Positions 1-12,920 of a DNA stretch of 64,000 nt are shown piece after piece. Location: contig NZ_AP028032.1 of NCBI RefSeq assembly GCF_030296935.1, forward strand, positions 2,976,001 to 3,040,000, given 5' to 3'. Numbering within the stretch: position 1 is the first letter of the stretch; every line of letters begins with the position of its first letter. The notes under the pieces are model-generated. The model was given only the letters and a program-made list of their open reading frames with translations. It was not told the origin of the DNA and searched no databases. The stretch comes from Coprobacter fastidiosus. GTDB taxonomy: Bacteria; Bacteroidota; Bacteroidia; Bacteroidales; Coprobacteraceae. Position numbers and translations under genes: made by a program.

Positions 1-568
1 AACCTTCCCATGATTTTTTAGGTGAAATGCGTTCGAATAATCGTTTTTTTCCGATTGCCGATCCGACAAGAAAAGCTCCTGTATCATTGATCCATATAAA
101 AGCAAAAAATGATAAAAGCAGCCATGGATTATAAAATAAAAAAGTTGAGGAAGGTTCAAAAGCCAGAAAGCTCAATAATCCTATAGGAAGAGCAATGTAA
201 ACTTGTCCCATAAAAGAATGAGACCATCGAGTTATCGGGTCTTTATCTTTCATATATAGTTGAATGATAAAACAACAAAGAAAGTAGATCAAATAGGGAA
301 TAAAAACAATTCCTTTAGAAAAAGCAGGCAATATATCGCTTGCATATAAATAAAGTGATAGGGTTAAATAGTTTCCTCCCAATATATTGACAAATAAAGT
401 GATCTTTGGTGAATTGCTTCCCTCTATTAACCTGTAAAACTCGGTAAGTGTCAATGTTGTGATAACAAGCAACAATGCCAATAGTGTATATTTGCTGTAT
501 AATATAGCACCGATAATAATACCGATAAACAATATACCTGTAATAGCTCTGATAATTAGATTTTTCAA
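1..568 (-). CDS. cdsA: Phosphatidate cytidylyltransferase, 3' end beyond window edge
   Basis: CdsA makes CDP-diacylglycerol from phosphatidic acid and CTP in the inner membrane, the branch point of phospholipid synthesis. I translated the minus strand by hand. About 189 codons are open, running off base 1 without a stop. Several hydrophobic segments are followed by WINDTGAFLVGSAIGKKR and then ISPKKSWEG, the conserved CdsA signature. The start is TTG at 568-566; the frame has a TAA just upstream and no ATG, so a TTG start is forced. It lies downstream of ftsH and a MaoC-like gene on the same strand, consistent with the rsfS-ftsH-cdsA order known in Bacteroidales. Only the carboxy-terminal catalytic part is missing from view. 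Confidence 0.9.
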   Translation of the reverse strand, partial: MKNLIIRAITGILFIGIIIGAILYSKYTLLALLLVITTLTLTEFYRLIEGSNSPKITLFVNILGGNYLTLSLYLYASDILPAFSKGIVFIPYLIYFLCCFIIQLYMKDKDPITRWSHSFMGQVYIALPIGLLSFLAFEPSSTFLFYNPWLLLSFFAFIWINDTGAFLVGSAIGKKRLFERISPKKSWEG

Positions 569-639
569 AACAAATAAGTTTTAATAAATAAATTCGTAAT
601 TAAGGTTTTAGGTAATATAAAGTACTTTTCAATATAAGA

Positions 640-1104
640 TTACATAAAATGATATAGAAAAATTACTGTTGCATCTAATGCCGTTTTTTTACAATCTTTA
701 ATTTCCAAAGACACTTTTATTTCAGCTTTTGCTATCCCTCTCAAATTGACTAAAGACAGTAGTTTTGCTCTTAATCGCACCTCGTTTCCGACTAATACAG
801 CTTGATTGAAACGTAGTTTCTCAATACCGTAATTTACAAGCATCTTTACATTGTTTACCTCTATAATTTGATTCCAAAGGTAAGGCAGTATCGATAAGTT
901 TAAATATCCATGTGAAATAGTTGATTTATAAGGACTTTCCGCTTTAGCTTTTTCTACATCTACATGTATCCACTGATGATCGAAAGTCGCATCTGCAAAT
1001 TTGTTGATTTGTTCTTGGGTGATTTGCATATAATCCGATACTCCCAATTCTTTACCTACATATTGTTCGAATTCTTCGAAATTGTTGATTACTAATTTGT
1101 TCAT
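640..1104 (-). CDS. MaoC-family (R)-hydratase-like protein
   Basis: 154 residues, a single hot-dog domain and the normal length for a short MaoC/NodN-type protein. Asp42 and His47 in FDHQWIH fit the hydratase D-x4-H active-site pattern, and SHGYL follows near residue 65, also typical. The family hydrates trans-2-enoyl thioesters, but the substrate here cannot be read from sequence. It sits between ftsH (103 bp upstream) and cdsA (71 bp downstream) on the same strand, so co-transcription with cell-envelope genes is likely. A lipid or acyl-chain role is inference from that context only. Confidence 0.8.
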   Translation of the reverse strand: MNKLVINNFEEFEQYVGKELGVSDYMQITQEQINKFADATFDHQWIHVDVEKAKAESPYKSTISHGYLNLSILPYLWNQIIEVNNVKMLVNYGIEKLRFNQAVLVGNEVRLRAKLLSLVNLRGIAKAEIKVSLEIKDCKKTALDATVIFLYHFM

Positions 1105-1207
1105 AGTATGTTTTGTTTATTTTGTCTATTTTGTCGTTCTATGTGTTTATATAAAGAAATAGAGTTGCTGTAATAAATACAGCAACTCTTATAATAGTTA
1201 CTACTGA

Positions 1208-3265
1208 TTATGCTTTTTCAGGAATTTCAGCATTGTTTTTTGTTTCATTTATAGGCGGCATTTGCTCTTTCTTCGTCAAAAGCTCATCGTCCGTCTGTTC
1301 ACTATTTGGTTTGTCAGGCTCTGATTGAGATTTCTTAGCTTCGTTTTCATTTAAAATTTCATCCGAACGAGAAGTCCATTGTCGCTTTCCGAAAATTCTT
1401 TCTACATCTTCTGTGTAGATAACTTCACGTTCAAGTAAAACCTGTGTAAGTTGCTGGTGTCCTTCTGCTTTCTCTGACAATATAGATTTAGCGCGTTCAT
1501 ATTGTTCATTCACAATACGACTTACTTCCTTGTCTATCATACGGGCGGTTTCTTCACTGTAAGGTTTGGTAAAGCCATACTCTTGTCCGGTAGAATCATA
1601 ATAAGAAAGATTCGGTAATTCTGCACTCATTCCAAAATATGCGACAATAGCATAGGCTTGTTTGGTCACCCGTTCCAAATCATTTGCAGCACCGGTAGAA
1701 ATACGTCCGATAAAGAGCTCTTCCGCGGCTCGTCCGCCTAATGTTGCACACATCTCATCCAGCATCTGTTCTTTTGTCGTGATCTGACGTTCTTCCGGTA
1801 GATACCATGCTGCACCTAAAGCTTTACCTCGAGGTACGATTGTTACTTTGACCAGCGGGTTGGCATATTGTAAAAACCAGCTTAGAGATGCGTGTCCGGC
1901 CTCGTGGATTGCAATAGACCTTTTTTCTTCTGCCGTTGTTATTTTTGTCCGTTTTTCAAGCCCTCCGACAATACGATCTACAGCGTCCATAAAATCTTGT
2001 TTCTGAACGGAGTTTTTCCCTTTACGTGCGGCGATGAGAGCTGCTTCGTTGCAGACATTGGCAATATCTGCACCGGAAAATCCGGGAGTTTGTCGAGCTA
2101 ATAAATCGACATCAACCGAATCATCTATTTTCACATTCCGTAAATGAACCCGGAAGATTTCTTTCCTATCGTTTAGGTCGGGTAATTCCACATATATTTG
2201 GCGGTCAAATCTTCCGGCACGCAACAATGCTTTATCCAGAATATCAGCACGGTTTGTTGCAGCCAAGATAATAACTCCGCTATTAGAACCGAAACCGTCC
2301 ATTTCTGTCAATAACTGGTTCAATGTATTTTCTCTCTCGTCATTCGAACCCATATTCGGATTTTTCCCTCGAGCACGCCCGACAGCATCAATTTCGTCAA
2401 TGAAAACAATACAAGGAGCTTTCTCCTTGGCTTGACGGAACAAATCTCTTACACGAGAAGCACCGACTCCGACGAACATTTCGACGAAATCTGATCCTGA
2501 GAGAGAAAAGAACGGCACATTAGCTTCTCCCGCTACCGCTTTGGCAAGTAAAGTTTTTCCTGTTCCCGGAGGTCCTACGAGTAAAGCCCCTTTAGGAATT
2601 TTACCTCCAAGATCAGTATAACGTCCCGGATTCTTTAAAAATTCAACAATTTCTTCGACCTCTTGCTTAGCTTCAGACAATCCTGCCACATCTTTAAAAG
2701 ATACCTGCACCGGACCTTCTTTGTCGAAAAGTTGTGCTTTCGCTTTCCCAACATTGAATACTCCTCCGCTTCCTCCGCTTTGACCGGACATTCTTCGCAT
2801 CATGAAAAACCAAAATGCAAATAATAAGATAATCGGCAAAAATGAGAAAAACATATCCGAAAAATCACTGCTTTTGTCATACTTGACAGCAGCATTGAAA
2901 CCATTTTCTTTTCGCCATGTCTCTACATTTTTGTCAAAAGCATCTGCCGATGGAATATTCGTATATATTTTAGGATTTTTACCTATCTTATCGGCTGTAG
3001 TCTTAAAAACATTTTGTGCTGTACTATCTTTGATATAGGCTTCTAAATAGTCTTTATTCGTGTAAACGACAATTTGCTTTATTCCGTTATCACGGGCAAT
3101 TTTTTCAAACTCAGACCAAGTTACTTCTTTTGAGTTCGAACCGTCATTCATATAATAAAGGCCTATCAATACAAAAGCAATTAATGAATACATCCAATAT
3201 AAATTGAATCGGATCATTTTAGGCTTTTTATTGTTAGGACCTTGAGGTTTTGATTTATTCTCCAT
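1208..3265 (-). CDS. ftsH: ATP-dependent zinc metalloprotease FtsH
   Basis: Membrane-anchored AAA+ protease that degrades misfolded and regulatory membrane proteins. The start is the ATG at 3265 (MENKSKPQ). A longer reading from 3322 would overlap the end of rsfS and adds a non-conserved leader. Two membrane segments near residues 24-40 and 139-156 flank a periplasmic region. They are followed by Walker A GPPGTGKT (231-238), Walker [13 protein letters not shown] (about 286-297), the second region of homology ending in RAGRFDRQ, and the zinc site HEAGH (454-458). The acidic/lysine-rich C-terminal tail is variable in this family. It lies 46 bp after rsfS, probably the same transcript. Confidence 0.97.
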   Translation of the reverse strand: MENKSKPQGPNNKKPKMIRFNLYWMYSLIAFVLIGLYYMNDGSNSKEVTWSEFEKIARDNGIKQIVVYTNKDYLEAYIKDSTAQNVFKTTADKIGKNPKIYTNIPSADAFDKNVETWRKENGFNAAVKYDKSSDFSDMFFSFLPIILLFAFWFFMMRRMSGQSGGSGGVFNVGKAKAQLFDKEGPVQVSFKDVAGLSEAKQEVEEIVEFLKNPGRYTDLGGKIPKGALLVGPPGTGKTLLAKAVAGEANVPFFSLSGSDFVEMFVGVGASRVRDLFRQAKEKAPCIVFIDEIDAVGRARGKNPNMGSNDERENTLNQLLTEMDGFGSNSGVIILAATNRADILDKALLRAGRFDRQIYVELPDLNDRKEIFRVHLRNVKIDDSVDVDLLARQTPGFSGADIANVCNEAALIAARKGKNSVQKQDFMDAVDRIVGGLEKRTKITTAEEKRSIAIHEAGHASLSWFLQYANPLVKVTIVPRGKALGAAWYLPEERQITTKEQMLDEMCATLGGRAAEELFIGRISTGAANDLERVTKQAYAIVAYFGMSAELPNLSYYDSTGQEYGFTKPYSEETARMIDKEVSRIVNEQYERAKSILSEKAEGHQQLTQVLLEREVIYTEDVERIFGKRQWTSRSDEILNENEAKKSQSEPDKPNSEQTDDELLTKKEQMPPINETKNNAEIPEKA

Positions 3266-3311
3266 ACAGTAATAATAAGTAATGAATATTGTTTTATAAA
3301 AACAACAATAA

Positions 3312-3671
3312 CTATTCCACATCAGGCAGTGCTGTCAATTTGGCATCACTCCATAATTGTTCTAATTTATAATATTCCCGATATTCAGGAAGAAAAACGT
3401 GAACATAAATATTTCCGTAATCCAAAACGATCCATTGTGAATTTTGATATCCATCATATCCGAACGGTTTAATTCCTGTTTCTTGTTGAGTATATTCACG
3501 AATGTTGTCTGCAATAGCAGAAACCTGCATTGTTGATCCACCTTCGCAAATGATAAAATATTCTGCCGAAGCTGAATCTATGGCAGAAAGATCTGCTGTT
3601 ATGATTTTCTTTCCTTTTTTTTCTTGAATTCCTTCTACTATTTTTTGTAATAAAATTTTTTGGTCTTCCAT
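3312..3671 (-). CDS. rsfS: Ribosomal silencing factor RsfS
   Basis: 119 residues, the normal size for RsfS/YbeB/Iojap. The family binds ribosomal protein uL14 and blocks subunit joining when growth slows. Conserved stretches seen are AEYFIICEG, the DGYQNSQWIVLDYGNIYVHVF-like core (split here, about residues 74-94) and the terminal EYYKLEQLW. First gene of the minus-strand rsfS-ftsH run. A minus-strand TATATTTG at 3715-3708 fits a Bacteroidetes -7 box about 37 bases upstream of the ATG. Confidence 0.93.
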   Translation of the reverse strand: MEDQKILLQKIVEGIQEKKGKKIITADLSAIDSASAEYFIICEGGSTMQVSAIADNIREYTQQETGIKPFGYDGYQNSQWIVLDYGNIYVHVFLPEYREYYKLEQLWSDAKLTALPDVE

Positions 3672-3707
3672 TTAATCTTTAATATTGCTAACTAATTTAA
3701 TAAGGTG

Positions 3708-3715
3708 CAAATATA
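3708..3715 (-). promoter_or_regulatory. Candidate -7 box for rsfS-ftsH
   Basis: The minus strand reads TATATTTG, matching the Bacteroidetes primary-sigma -7 consensus TAnnTTTG. I could not find a clear TTTG at -33, so this is a half-promoter call based on position before rsfS. Confidence 0.45.
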
Positions 3716-3855
3716 AATCGAATTCCCTAACTTCCTGCTTTATACTTGTGATTTATATTTATTTTTTGTAAAAAAGGGGGGCAAATTATCATTTTTACTA
3801 TATAAGGTTTTGATTTATTCTTATATTTCTTCGTTTATATTAACGGCTAAATGAT

Positions 3856-3863
3856 TATCTTTG
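3856..3863 (+). promoter_or_regulatory. Candidate -7 box for the DUF3127 gene
   Basis: TATCTTTG matches TAnnTTTG and lies 31 bases before the ATG at 3895. The -33 element is not recognisable. Confidence 0.45.
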
Positions 3864-3894
3864 TTGCCTTATGATATAAATTTAGTACAATAAT

Positions 3895-4242
3895 ATGGAG
3901 ATAAGAGGACACATCGTTCAGATTTTGCCTTTGCAAAGCGGAGTAAGTCAGGCAAGTGGTAGAGAATGGAAAAAACAGGAATATATACTGGAGACTGGAG
4001 ACCAATATCCTCGAAAAGTTTGTTTTCAGCTTTTTGGAGATCGGGTAGATCAGTTTCCGATGGCGGTCGGTGAAGAAGTTGTAGTTAGTTGTGATATTGA
4101 AAGTCGGGAGTATAACGGACGATGGTACACAAATGTCAGTGCTTGGAAAATCGATAAAGTTGCCGTATCCGCACCGATGGAAGGTGCGATTCCTCCTCCT
4201 CCGTTTGAGCCAGAACCGACAGAAGATGATCTACCGTTTTAA
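3895..4242 (+). CDS. DUF3127-family small protein
   Basis: 115 residues. The sequence from EIRGHIVQILPLQSG to NGRWYTNVSAWKI looks like the Bacteroidetes DUF3127 family, which I recall as an OB-fold-like small protein; nucleic-acid binding is suggested but unproven. The tail is proline-rich then acidic (PPPPFEPEPTEDDLPF), ending in DDLPF much like the acidic tips of single-stranded-DNA-binding proteins. It stands alone between divergent rsfS and the rRNA operon. No enzymatic motif is visible. Confidence 0.75.
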   Translation: MEIRGHIVQILPLQSGVSQASGREWKKQEYILETGDQYPRKVCFQLFGDRVDQFPMAVGEEVVVSCDIESREYNGRWYTNVSAWKIDKVAVSAPMEGAIPPPPFEPEPTEDDLPF

Positions 4243-4346
4243 AAGAAGGTGTTTATTTAAAAAAAAAGTTTTTGTATATAATTGAGTTATTTACAGGCAG
4301 TTATAGAAATATTTATTGTAGGTATATAAAAAAAGGCCAAAAAAAA

Positions 4347-4378
4347 TTTGGAGGTAAGAGTTAAAGTTCTTACTTTTG
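4347..4378 (+). promoter_or_regulatory. rRNA operon promoter
   Basis: TTTG at 4347-4350, a 20-base spacer, then TACTTTTG at 4371-4378. This matches the Bacteroidetes consensus (TTTG, 19-21 bases, TAnnTTTG) at both elements and in spacing. An A-rich tract lies just upstream (4328-4346), resembling an UP-type element. The transcript would carry a leader of about 205 bases before 16S. The gap 4243-4591 holds only this promoter and the leader. Confidence 0.85.
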
Positions 4379-4591
4379 CACACGCTTTTCGGGAGAGAGG
4401 GGCAGTAATAGAAAAAAGAGGGATTTTTTTTGGAGAATAAGAATGAAACCCTTAGATTTGCAGTCCGTTTCTGAATGAGAAAAGCAAGCGATCCTTGAAG
4501 AAATTACAATAGACAAAAAAAGTAGTACGAGACGAGTAAAAGTCTCCGTCACGAGCCAGCAGGTTGTGAAAAAGAAGTAAAAAGAAATCAT

Positions 4592-6121
<1,530 letters not shown>

Positions 6122-6236
6122 TGGAGCGACCTGCAAAAAAGGGCTAAAAGAGGAGATTATGTTCTCGTACTACGAAGGTCTATTGAAAGAGATACAATAA
6201 ATAAGAGACAGCCACCGTTCCGGCAGGCGATTTGCC

Positions 6237-6310
6237 AGTCCTATAGCTCAGTAGGTTAGAGCGCTACACTGATAATGTAGAGGTCGGCAGTTCAAATCTG
6301 CCTGGGACTA
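6237..6310 (+). tRNA. tRNA-Ile (GAT)
   Basis: Acceptor AGTCCTA pairs with TGGGACT (6303-6309). The anticodon loop CTGATAA carries GAT at 6271-6273. The T arm GGCAG-TTCAAAT-CTGCC is regular and the discriminator is A. Lies in the 16S-23S spacer; CCA is not encoded. Confidence 0.97.
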
Positions 6311-6326
6311 CCTGACAGAAGGTTAG

Positions 6327-6400
6327 GGGGGATTAGCTCAGCTGGCTAGAGCACCTGCTTTGCAAGCAGGGGGTCAACGGTTCGAATCCGTTATTCTCCA
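6327..6400 (+). tRNA. tRNA-Ala (TGC)
   Basis: Acceptor GGGGGAT pairs with ATTCTCC (6393-6399). The anticodon stem CCTGC/GCAGG encloses TTTGCAA with TGC at 6361-6363, and the T loop is TTCGAAT. Second spacer tRNA, 16 bases after tRNA-Ile, the usual Bacteroidales order. Confidence 0.97.
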
Positions 6401-6523
6401 CGAAGAAGAGATCATTGACATGTTGAAACGAAAGTAAATCGAATAAAAAAAACGAACGAGTATAACGCCGGTATATACGATACCGCACGTGAGATCGTCA
6501 GAAAAGATTTCACGAGCACGGCG

Positions 6524-9398
<2,875 letters not shown>

Positions 9399-9487
9399 TG
9401 CGAGAGCGGTATATTATGTACGATGGCGTTATACGGGATGCAGTTTAGTGAAAAGATTTACGGACGAATCGACATGTCAAAGGAAAT

Positions 9488-9596
9488 TCAGGTGGTTATA
9501 GCGTCAGGGATCCACCTCTACCCATACCGAACAGAGAAGTTAAGCCTGACCACGCCGATGGTACTGCGTAAAAGTGGGAGAGTAGGTAGCCGCCGA
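9488..9596 (+). rRNA. rrf: 5S ribosomal RNA
   Basis: About 109 bases starting TCAGGTGGTTATAGCG and ending GTAGGTAGCCGCCGA, with the conserved CCGAACAGAGAAGTTAAGCC internal segment. It lies about 90 bases after 23S and closes the operon. Confidence 0.95.
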
Positions 9597-9610
9597 TTTT
9601 AGATAGGAAG

Positions 9611-9644
9611 GGGGAGACGAGAAAAGATCGTCTCCCCTTTTTTT
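9611..9644 (+). terminator. rRNA operon intrinsic terminator
   Basis: GGGGAGACGA (9611-9620) pairs perfectly with TCGTCTCCCC (9628-9637) around a 7-base loop, followed by seven T. It starts 15 bases after 5S. Confidence 0.92.
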
Positions 9645-9794
9645 ATCCCCCCCTCCCGATGCTTCTTGCCCGGACCGAGGATACGAAGATAAAATGAATA
9701 TAAGTTTGATGTTGATGAATGATATGCACTCCGGAGAGCAGGCCCTTCGGCAGTGAGAAATGACGGTATGCTTTCCCTATTGTCCTGTAAAATA

Positions 9795-9823
9795 AAAAAG
9801 AGCCGTTTGTAAAGCAAACGGCT
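9795..9823 (-). terminator. Orphan minus-strand terminator-like hairpin
   Basis: AGCCGTTTG (9801-9809) pairs with CAAACGGCT (9815-9823). On the minus strand the stem is followed by CTTTTTTATTTT. A second minus-strand terminator already lies at 9964-10009, so no known gene needs this one. The 9646-10028 gap otherwise holds no gene I can support. Confidence 0.6.
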
Positions 9824-9963
9824 GTTCAGGCTAAATAAACAAAAACGATTAATTATTATTATTGTCTCTCTATTAATGAGTTTATTAAAGAGTAAATGAT
9901 AGAATTTGACAGATTATCTTTTTGTTTATTATTTTTATGATTGTGTAAATAAATTTTGTGGTG

Positions 9964-10009
9964 TAAAAAAAGTAGCATGAAAAGCATTTTTTTGTCTTTT
10001 TATGCTACT
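9964..10009 (-). terminator. Terminator of the small barrel gene
   Basis: AGTAGCAT (9971-9978) and ATGCTACT (10002-10009) pair around an A/T-rich loop. The minus-strand exit is a T-run (TTTTTTT). It lies 19 bases after the stop of the gene at 10029-10517. Confidence 0.75.
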
Positions 10010-10028
10010 CTTTGGGACTTGTTACTTT

Positions 10029-10517
10029 TTAGAATTTATAAGCAATTCCCCATGCTAAATTATCACATATTCCGATCCTGAATGAGGTATTGTTATTGTC
10101 GTCAAATTGACCAACGCCGATGTAACCGATTCCTAAGCTCATGGCTATATGCTCTGTCAGTTCATATACTAAATTCGGTTTTATACAAATCGCCCAGTTT
10201 GATTCAGTAAATTCAACATCGAAACCTCCTCGGGGAGCAAAATATAATTTTTGAGTTATCGGTAGATAATAGTTTACTCCTGCAGAAATTCCGAAACGTG
10301 TTTTATGATTATTCCCAAATAAACTTATACCGGTATTGATAGCCCAATGCTCATTTAGAAAGAATTCTGCCTCTGGAGATATGGCAAATTGATGAAATCC
10401 GTCGGTTACTTTGTAGGATATTTCACCTCCCAGTTCTATATCGCCTTTTTTGTATTGAGCGTTTGCAGAATAAATACCTGTAATTAAAGCTATTATTAAA
10501 AGTATTGTTTTTTTCAT
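10029..10517 (-). CDS. Small outer-membrane beta-barrel protein
   Basis: 162 residues with a Sec signal peptide (MKKTILLIIALITGIYSANAQ). Alternating hydrophobic beta-strands follow, ending in the outer-membrane-protein-like WGIAYKF. The sequence GDIELGGEISYKV and later strands fit the OmpW/OMP_b-brl type of small Bacteroidetes barrel. It is isolated between rRNA and fabD and has its own terminator. Substrate or function cannot be read from the sequence. Confidence 0.75.
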   Translation of the reverse strand: MKKTILLIIALITGIYSANAQYKKGDIELGGEISYKVTDGFHQFAISPEAEFFLNEHWAINTGISLFGNNHKTRFGISAGVNYYLPITQKLYFAPRGGFDVEFTESNWAICIKPNLVYELTEHIAMSLGIGYIGVGQFDDNNNTSFRIGICDNLAWGIAYKF

Positions 10518-10552
10518 TTTGAGAAAGTTTTTATGATATTGAAATATAAAAT

Positions 10553-10590
10553 AAACCTCTTTTTTATCACTTGGATAATAAAAGAGGTTT
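10553..10590 (-). terminator. fabD terminator
   Basis: AAACCTCTTTT (10553-10563) pairs with AAAAGAGGTTT (10580-10590). The minus-strand exit is TTTATTTTATATTT. It lies 21 bases after the fabD stop. Confidence 0.65.
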
Positions 10591-10611
10591 TATGATGTAA
10601 TGACGTAATTT

Positions 10612-11493
10612 TTATTGTATGCCTTGAGTCGTTACTTCTTTATTTATTTTCTTTACCAAACCTTGTAATACGCTACCAGGTCCGACTTCGGTAAAATCTG
10701 TTGCTCCGTCGGCAATCATATTAATTACTGTTTGCGTCCAGCGTACAGGTGCTGTTAATTGTGCAATCAGGTTTTCTTTTATTGTTTCAGGATTGGTTTC
10801 TGCTTTTGCATTTACATTTTGATAAACCGGACATTTGGGTGCAAAGAATTGTGTTTTATGGATAGCTTCAGCTAATTCTGCACGAGCAGGCTCCATAATC
10901 GGAGAGTGGAAAGCTCCTCCGACTTTCAATTTTAAAGCACGTTTTGCTCCGGCAGCAAGCATTTTCTCGCATGCAGCGTCGATACCGGCCTCATCACCTG
11001 AGATAACGATTTGCCCAGGACAATTGTAATTAGCTGGAACAACGACTCCTTCTGTTACGGAGGCACATATTTCTTCTACTTTTTCGTCAGGCAAAGCTAA
11101 TACTGCAGCCATGGTAGAAGGCGTTTTTTCACATGCTTTTTGCATAGCCTGAGCACGAGCGGAAACAAGACGTACACCGTCTTCGAAAGATAAAGCTCCG
11201 GCAGATACTAACGCTGAAAATTCTCCAAGAGAATGTCCTGCCACCATATCGGGACAGAATTTGTTACCCATCGTTTTTGCAAGAATTACCGAGTGTAAAA
11301 AAATTGCCGGCTGTGTAACTTTGGTTTGACGAAGATCTTCGTCAGTTCCGTTAAACATCAAGTCGGTAATTCTGAATCCTAAAATTTCATTAGCTTTTTC
11401 AAACAAGGCTTTAGCTTCGGAGTTAGTTTCATACAACTCTTTACCCATTCCTACGAATTGGGCGCCTTGTCCAGGAAATACAAATGCTTTCAT
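10612..11493 (-). CDS. fabD: Malonyl-CoA:ACP transacylase FabD
   Basis: 293 residues, standard length. FabD moves malonyl from CoA to acyl-carrier protein to feed type II fatty-acid synthesis in the cytoplasm. Visible motifs are GQGAQFVGMG (8-17), the nucleophile elbow GHSLGE with Ser88, the YNCPGQIVISG segment, and GAFHSPIM with the catalytic-pair His196. A minus-strand TACCTTTG at 11546-11539 fits a -7 box about 45 bases upstream. It is monocistronic here, not in a fab cluster. Confidence 0.96.
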   Translation of the reverse strand: MKAFVFPGQGAQFVGMGKELYETNSEAKALFEKANEILGFRITDLMFNGTDEDLRQTKVTQPAIFLHSVILAKTMGNKFCPDMVAGHSLGEFSALVSAGALSFEDGVRLVSARAQAMQKACEKTPSTMAAVLALPDEKVEEICASVTEGVVVPANYNCPGQIVISGDEAGIDAACEKMLAAGAKRALKLKVGGAFHSPIMEPARAELAEAIHKTQFFAPKCPVYQNVNAKAETNPETIKENLIAQLTAPVRWTQTVINMIADGATDFTEVGPGSVLQGLVKKINKEVTTQGIQ

Positions 11494-11538
11494 TTCTATT
11501 TTTTATTTTCTGATGGTTATTAATCTAAAAAACAGATG

Positions 11539-11546
11539 CAAAGGTA
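11539..11546 (-). promoter_or_regulatory. Candidate -7 box for fabD
   Basis: The minus strand reads TACCTTTG, matching TAnnTTTG. The -33 element is unclear. Confidence 0.45.
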
Positions 11547-11589
11547 ATCATTTTTTAATCCTATTCTGTTATATAATAAATATATTTCA

Positions 11590-11597
11590 TACATTTG
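11590..11597 (+). promoter_or_regulatory. Candidate -7 box for tatA-tatC
   Basis: TACATTTG matches TAnnTTTG, 31 bases before the tatA ATG. The -33 box is not clear. Confidence 0.45.
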
Positions 11598-11628
11598 TCT
11601 TTAGCTGAAATTAAAAAATGATATAAAT

Positions 11629-11832
11629 ATGAATACGCTTTTGTTTTTAAATTTGGGTGCAGGAGAGATTGTTCTTATTGCTTTAGTCGTTTTATTATTA
11701 TTTGGTGGTAAGAAAATACCGGAATTGATGAAAGGTTTGGGGAAAGGTGTCCGTAATTTTAAAGACGGTTTGAAAGATGTTGAAGATCAGATTAATTCAG
11801 ATGCGGCAGACTCTAATTCTGATAAAAAATAG
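11629..11832 (+). CDS. tatA: Sec-independent translocase TatA/E
   Basis: 67 residues. One N-terminal membrane helix (about 9-25, [19 protein letters not shown]) is followed by the conserved [16 protein letters not shown] hinge and amphipathic helix, then an acidic tail. TatA oligomers form the passage for folded, twin-arginine-tagged proteins across the inner membrane. tatC follows after 116 bases on the same strand, so the pair makes a minimal TatAC system. No tatB is seen. Confidence 0.93.
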   Translation: MNTLLFLNLGAGEIVLIALVVLLLFGGKKIPELMKGLGKGVRNFKDGLKDVEDQINSDAADSNSDKK

Positions 11833-11948
11833 TTTATGTGAAGATTTTTCTTTTTCTGAGAGCAGGCATAGAGTTAATATTTTACTCGCTTTTTTGTATC
11901 CGTTTTATTTTTGCTTATCTGATTTATAATTTGCTTTTTTAGTTATTT

Positions 11949-12806
11949 ATGGAAGAAATGAGCTTTTGGGATCATTTAGAGGCATTGCGCGGCGTTATAT
12001 TTCGATCGCTCGGAGCAGTCGTTGTATTGGCCGTTGTTTTTTTTGTTTTTATGACCGATATTTTTGATTCTATTATTTTGGCTCCTTGTTTTTCTGATTT
12101 TGTTTTGTATCGCTCTATATGTAATCTGAGTACATATCTTTCTTCTATAAGCGAATATCTGTCGGTATTACCTGATTTTTGCGGAGATGATTTTCATGTA
12201 AATCTAATCAATATACAGTTGGCTTCGCAGTTTTTTATCCATATGAGTACTTCATTTTGGCTTGCGATTGTATTTGCCTTTCCGTATATTATATATCAGT
12301 TGTGGAGTTTTGTCAGTCCGGGGCTGTATGAACGAGAAAAAAAGAATGCGAGGTTTGCTTTTATTATAGGCAATTTGATGTTCTTTATCGGTGTTGCAGT
12401 CGGATATTTGCTTGTTTTTCCGCTGACATTACGTTTCTTAGCAGGTTATCAGGTTAGTGAGATAGTCCCCAATCAAATTTCTCTCGACTCTTATATGAAT
12501 AATTTTCTGATGATGATTTTTATTATGGGGATTGTTTTTGAATTGCCGTTATTGTGTTGGATGCTTTCAGGAATAGGATTACTGACGCGATCTTTTTTTT
12601 CTAAATATCGTCGTTATGCAGTTGTAGGTCTATTGGTGCTTGCTGCTGTTATTACCCCTTCGGGAGATCCGTTTACATTAATGGTCGTATTTCTTCCTAT
12701 TTATATGTTGTATGAGGTCAGCGCTTTCTTTGTAAAAAAGGATGTTTCTAAAATGGATGGAACAGCGATTTCAGATGAAATCGAATCGAACGATTGGTCT
12801 AAATAA
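11949..12806 (+). CDS. tatC: Sec-independent translocase TatC
   Basis: 285 residues with six predicted membrane segments. FWDHLEALRG near the N-terminus, the YQLWSFVSPGLYEREKK cytoplasmic loop and GIVFELPLL, with the membrane-buried Glu, are hallmark TatC signatures. TatC recognises the twin-arginine signal. The first periplasmic loop (about residues 40-90, with several Cys) is longer than in E. coli TatC, as in other Bacteroidetes proteins I recall. Downstream of tatA and probably co-transcribed. Confidence 0.95.
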   Translation: MEEMSFWDHLEALRGVIFRSLGAVVVLAVVFFVFMTDIFDSIILAPCFSDFVLYRSICNLSTYLSSISEYLSVLPDFCGDDFHVNLINIQLASQFFIHMSTSFWLAIVFAFPYIIYQLWSFVSPGLYEREKKNARFAFIIGNLMFFIGVAVGYLLVFPLTLRFLAGYQVSEIVPNQISLDSYMNNFLMMIFIMGIVFELPLLCWMLSGIGLLTRSFFSKYRRYAVVGLLVLAAVITPSGDPFTLMVVFLPIYMLYEVSAFFVKKDVSKMDGTAISDEIESNDWSK

Positions 12807-12880
12807 CGGTAAATGTGTTCTATTCTTATTAAGATAAATCTAAAATATATGAATGTTGAATTCGTTATTTTAATTCTTGA

Positions 12881-12888
12881 TATATTTG
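12881..12888 (+). promoter_or_regulatory. Candidate -7 box for the PCMD-like gene
   Basis: TATATTTG matches TAnnTTTG, 33 bases before the ATG. A weak GTTG lies 22 bases upstream. Confidence 0.4.
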
Positions 12889-12920
12889 CGTTTTTAAATG
12901 ATATGGATTAAAAGTGAATT

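Noticed and set aside
4091-4285. Overlapping plus-strand frame in the DUF3127 gene
   Set aside because: Out of frame with a clear conserved protein and ends in low-complexity sequence.
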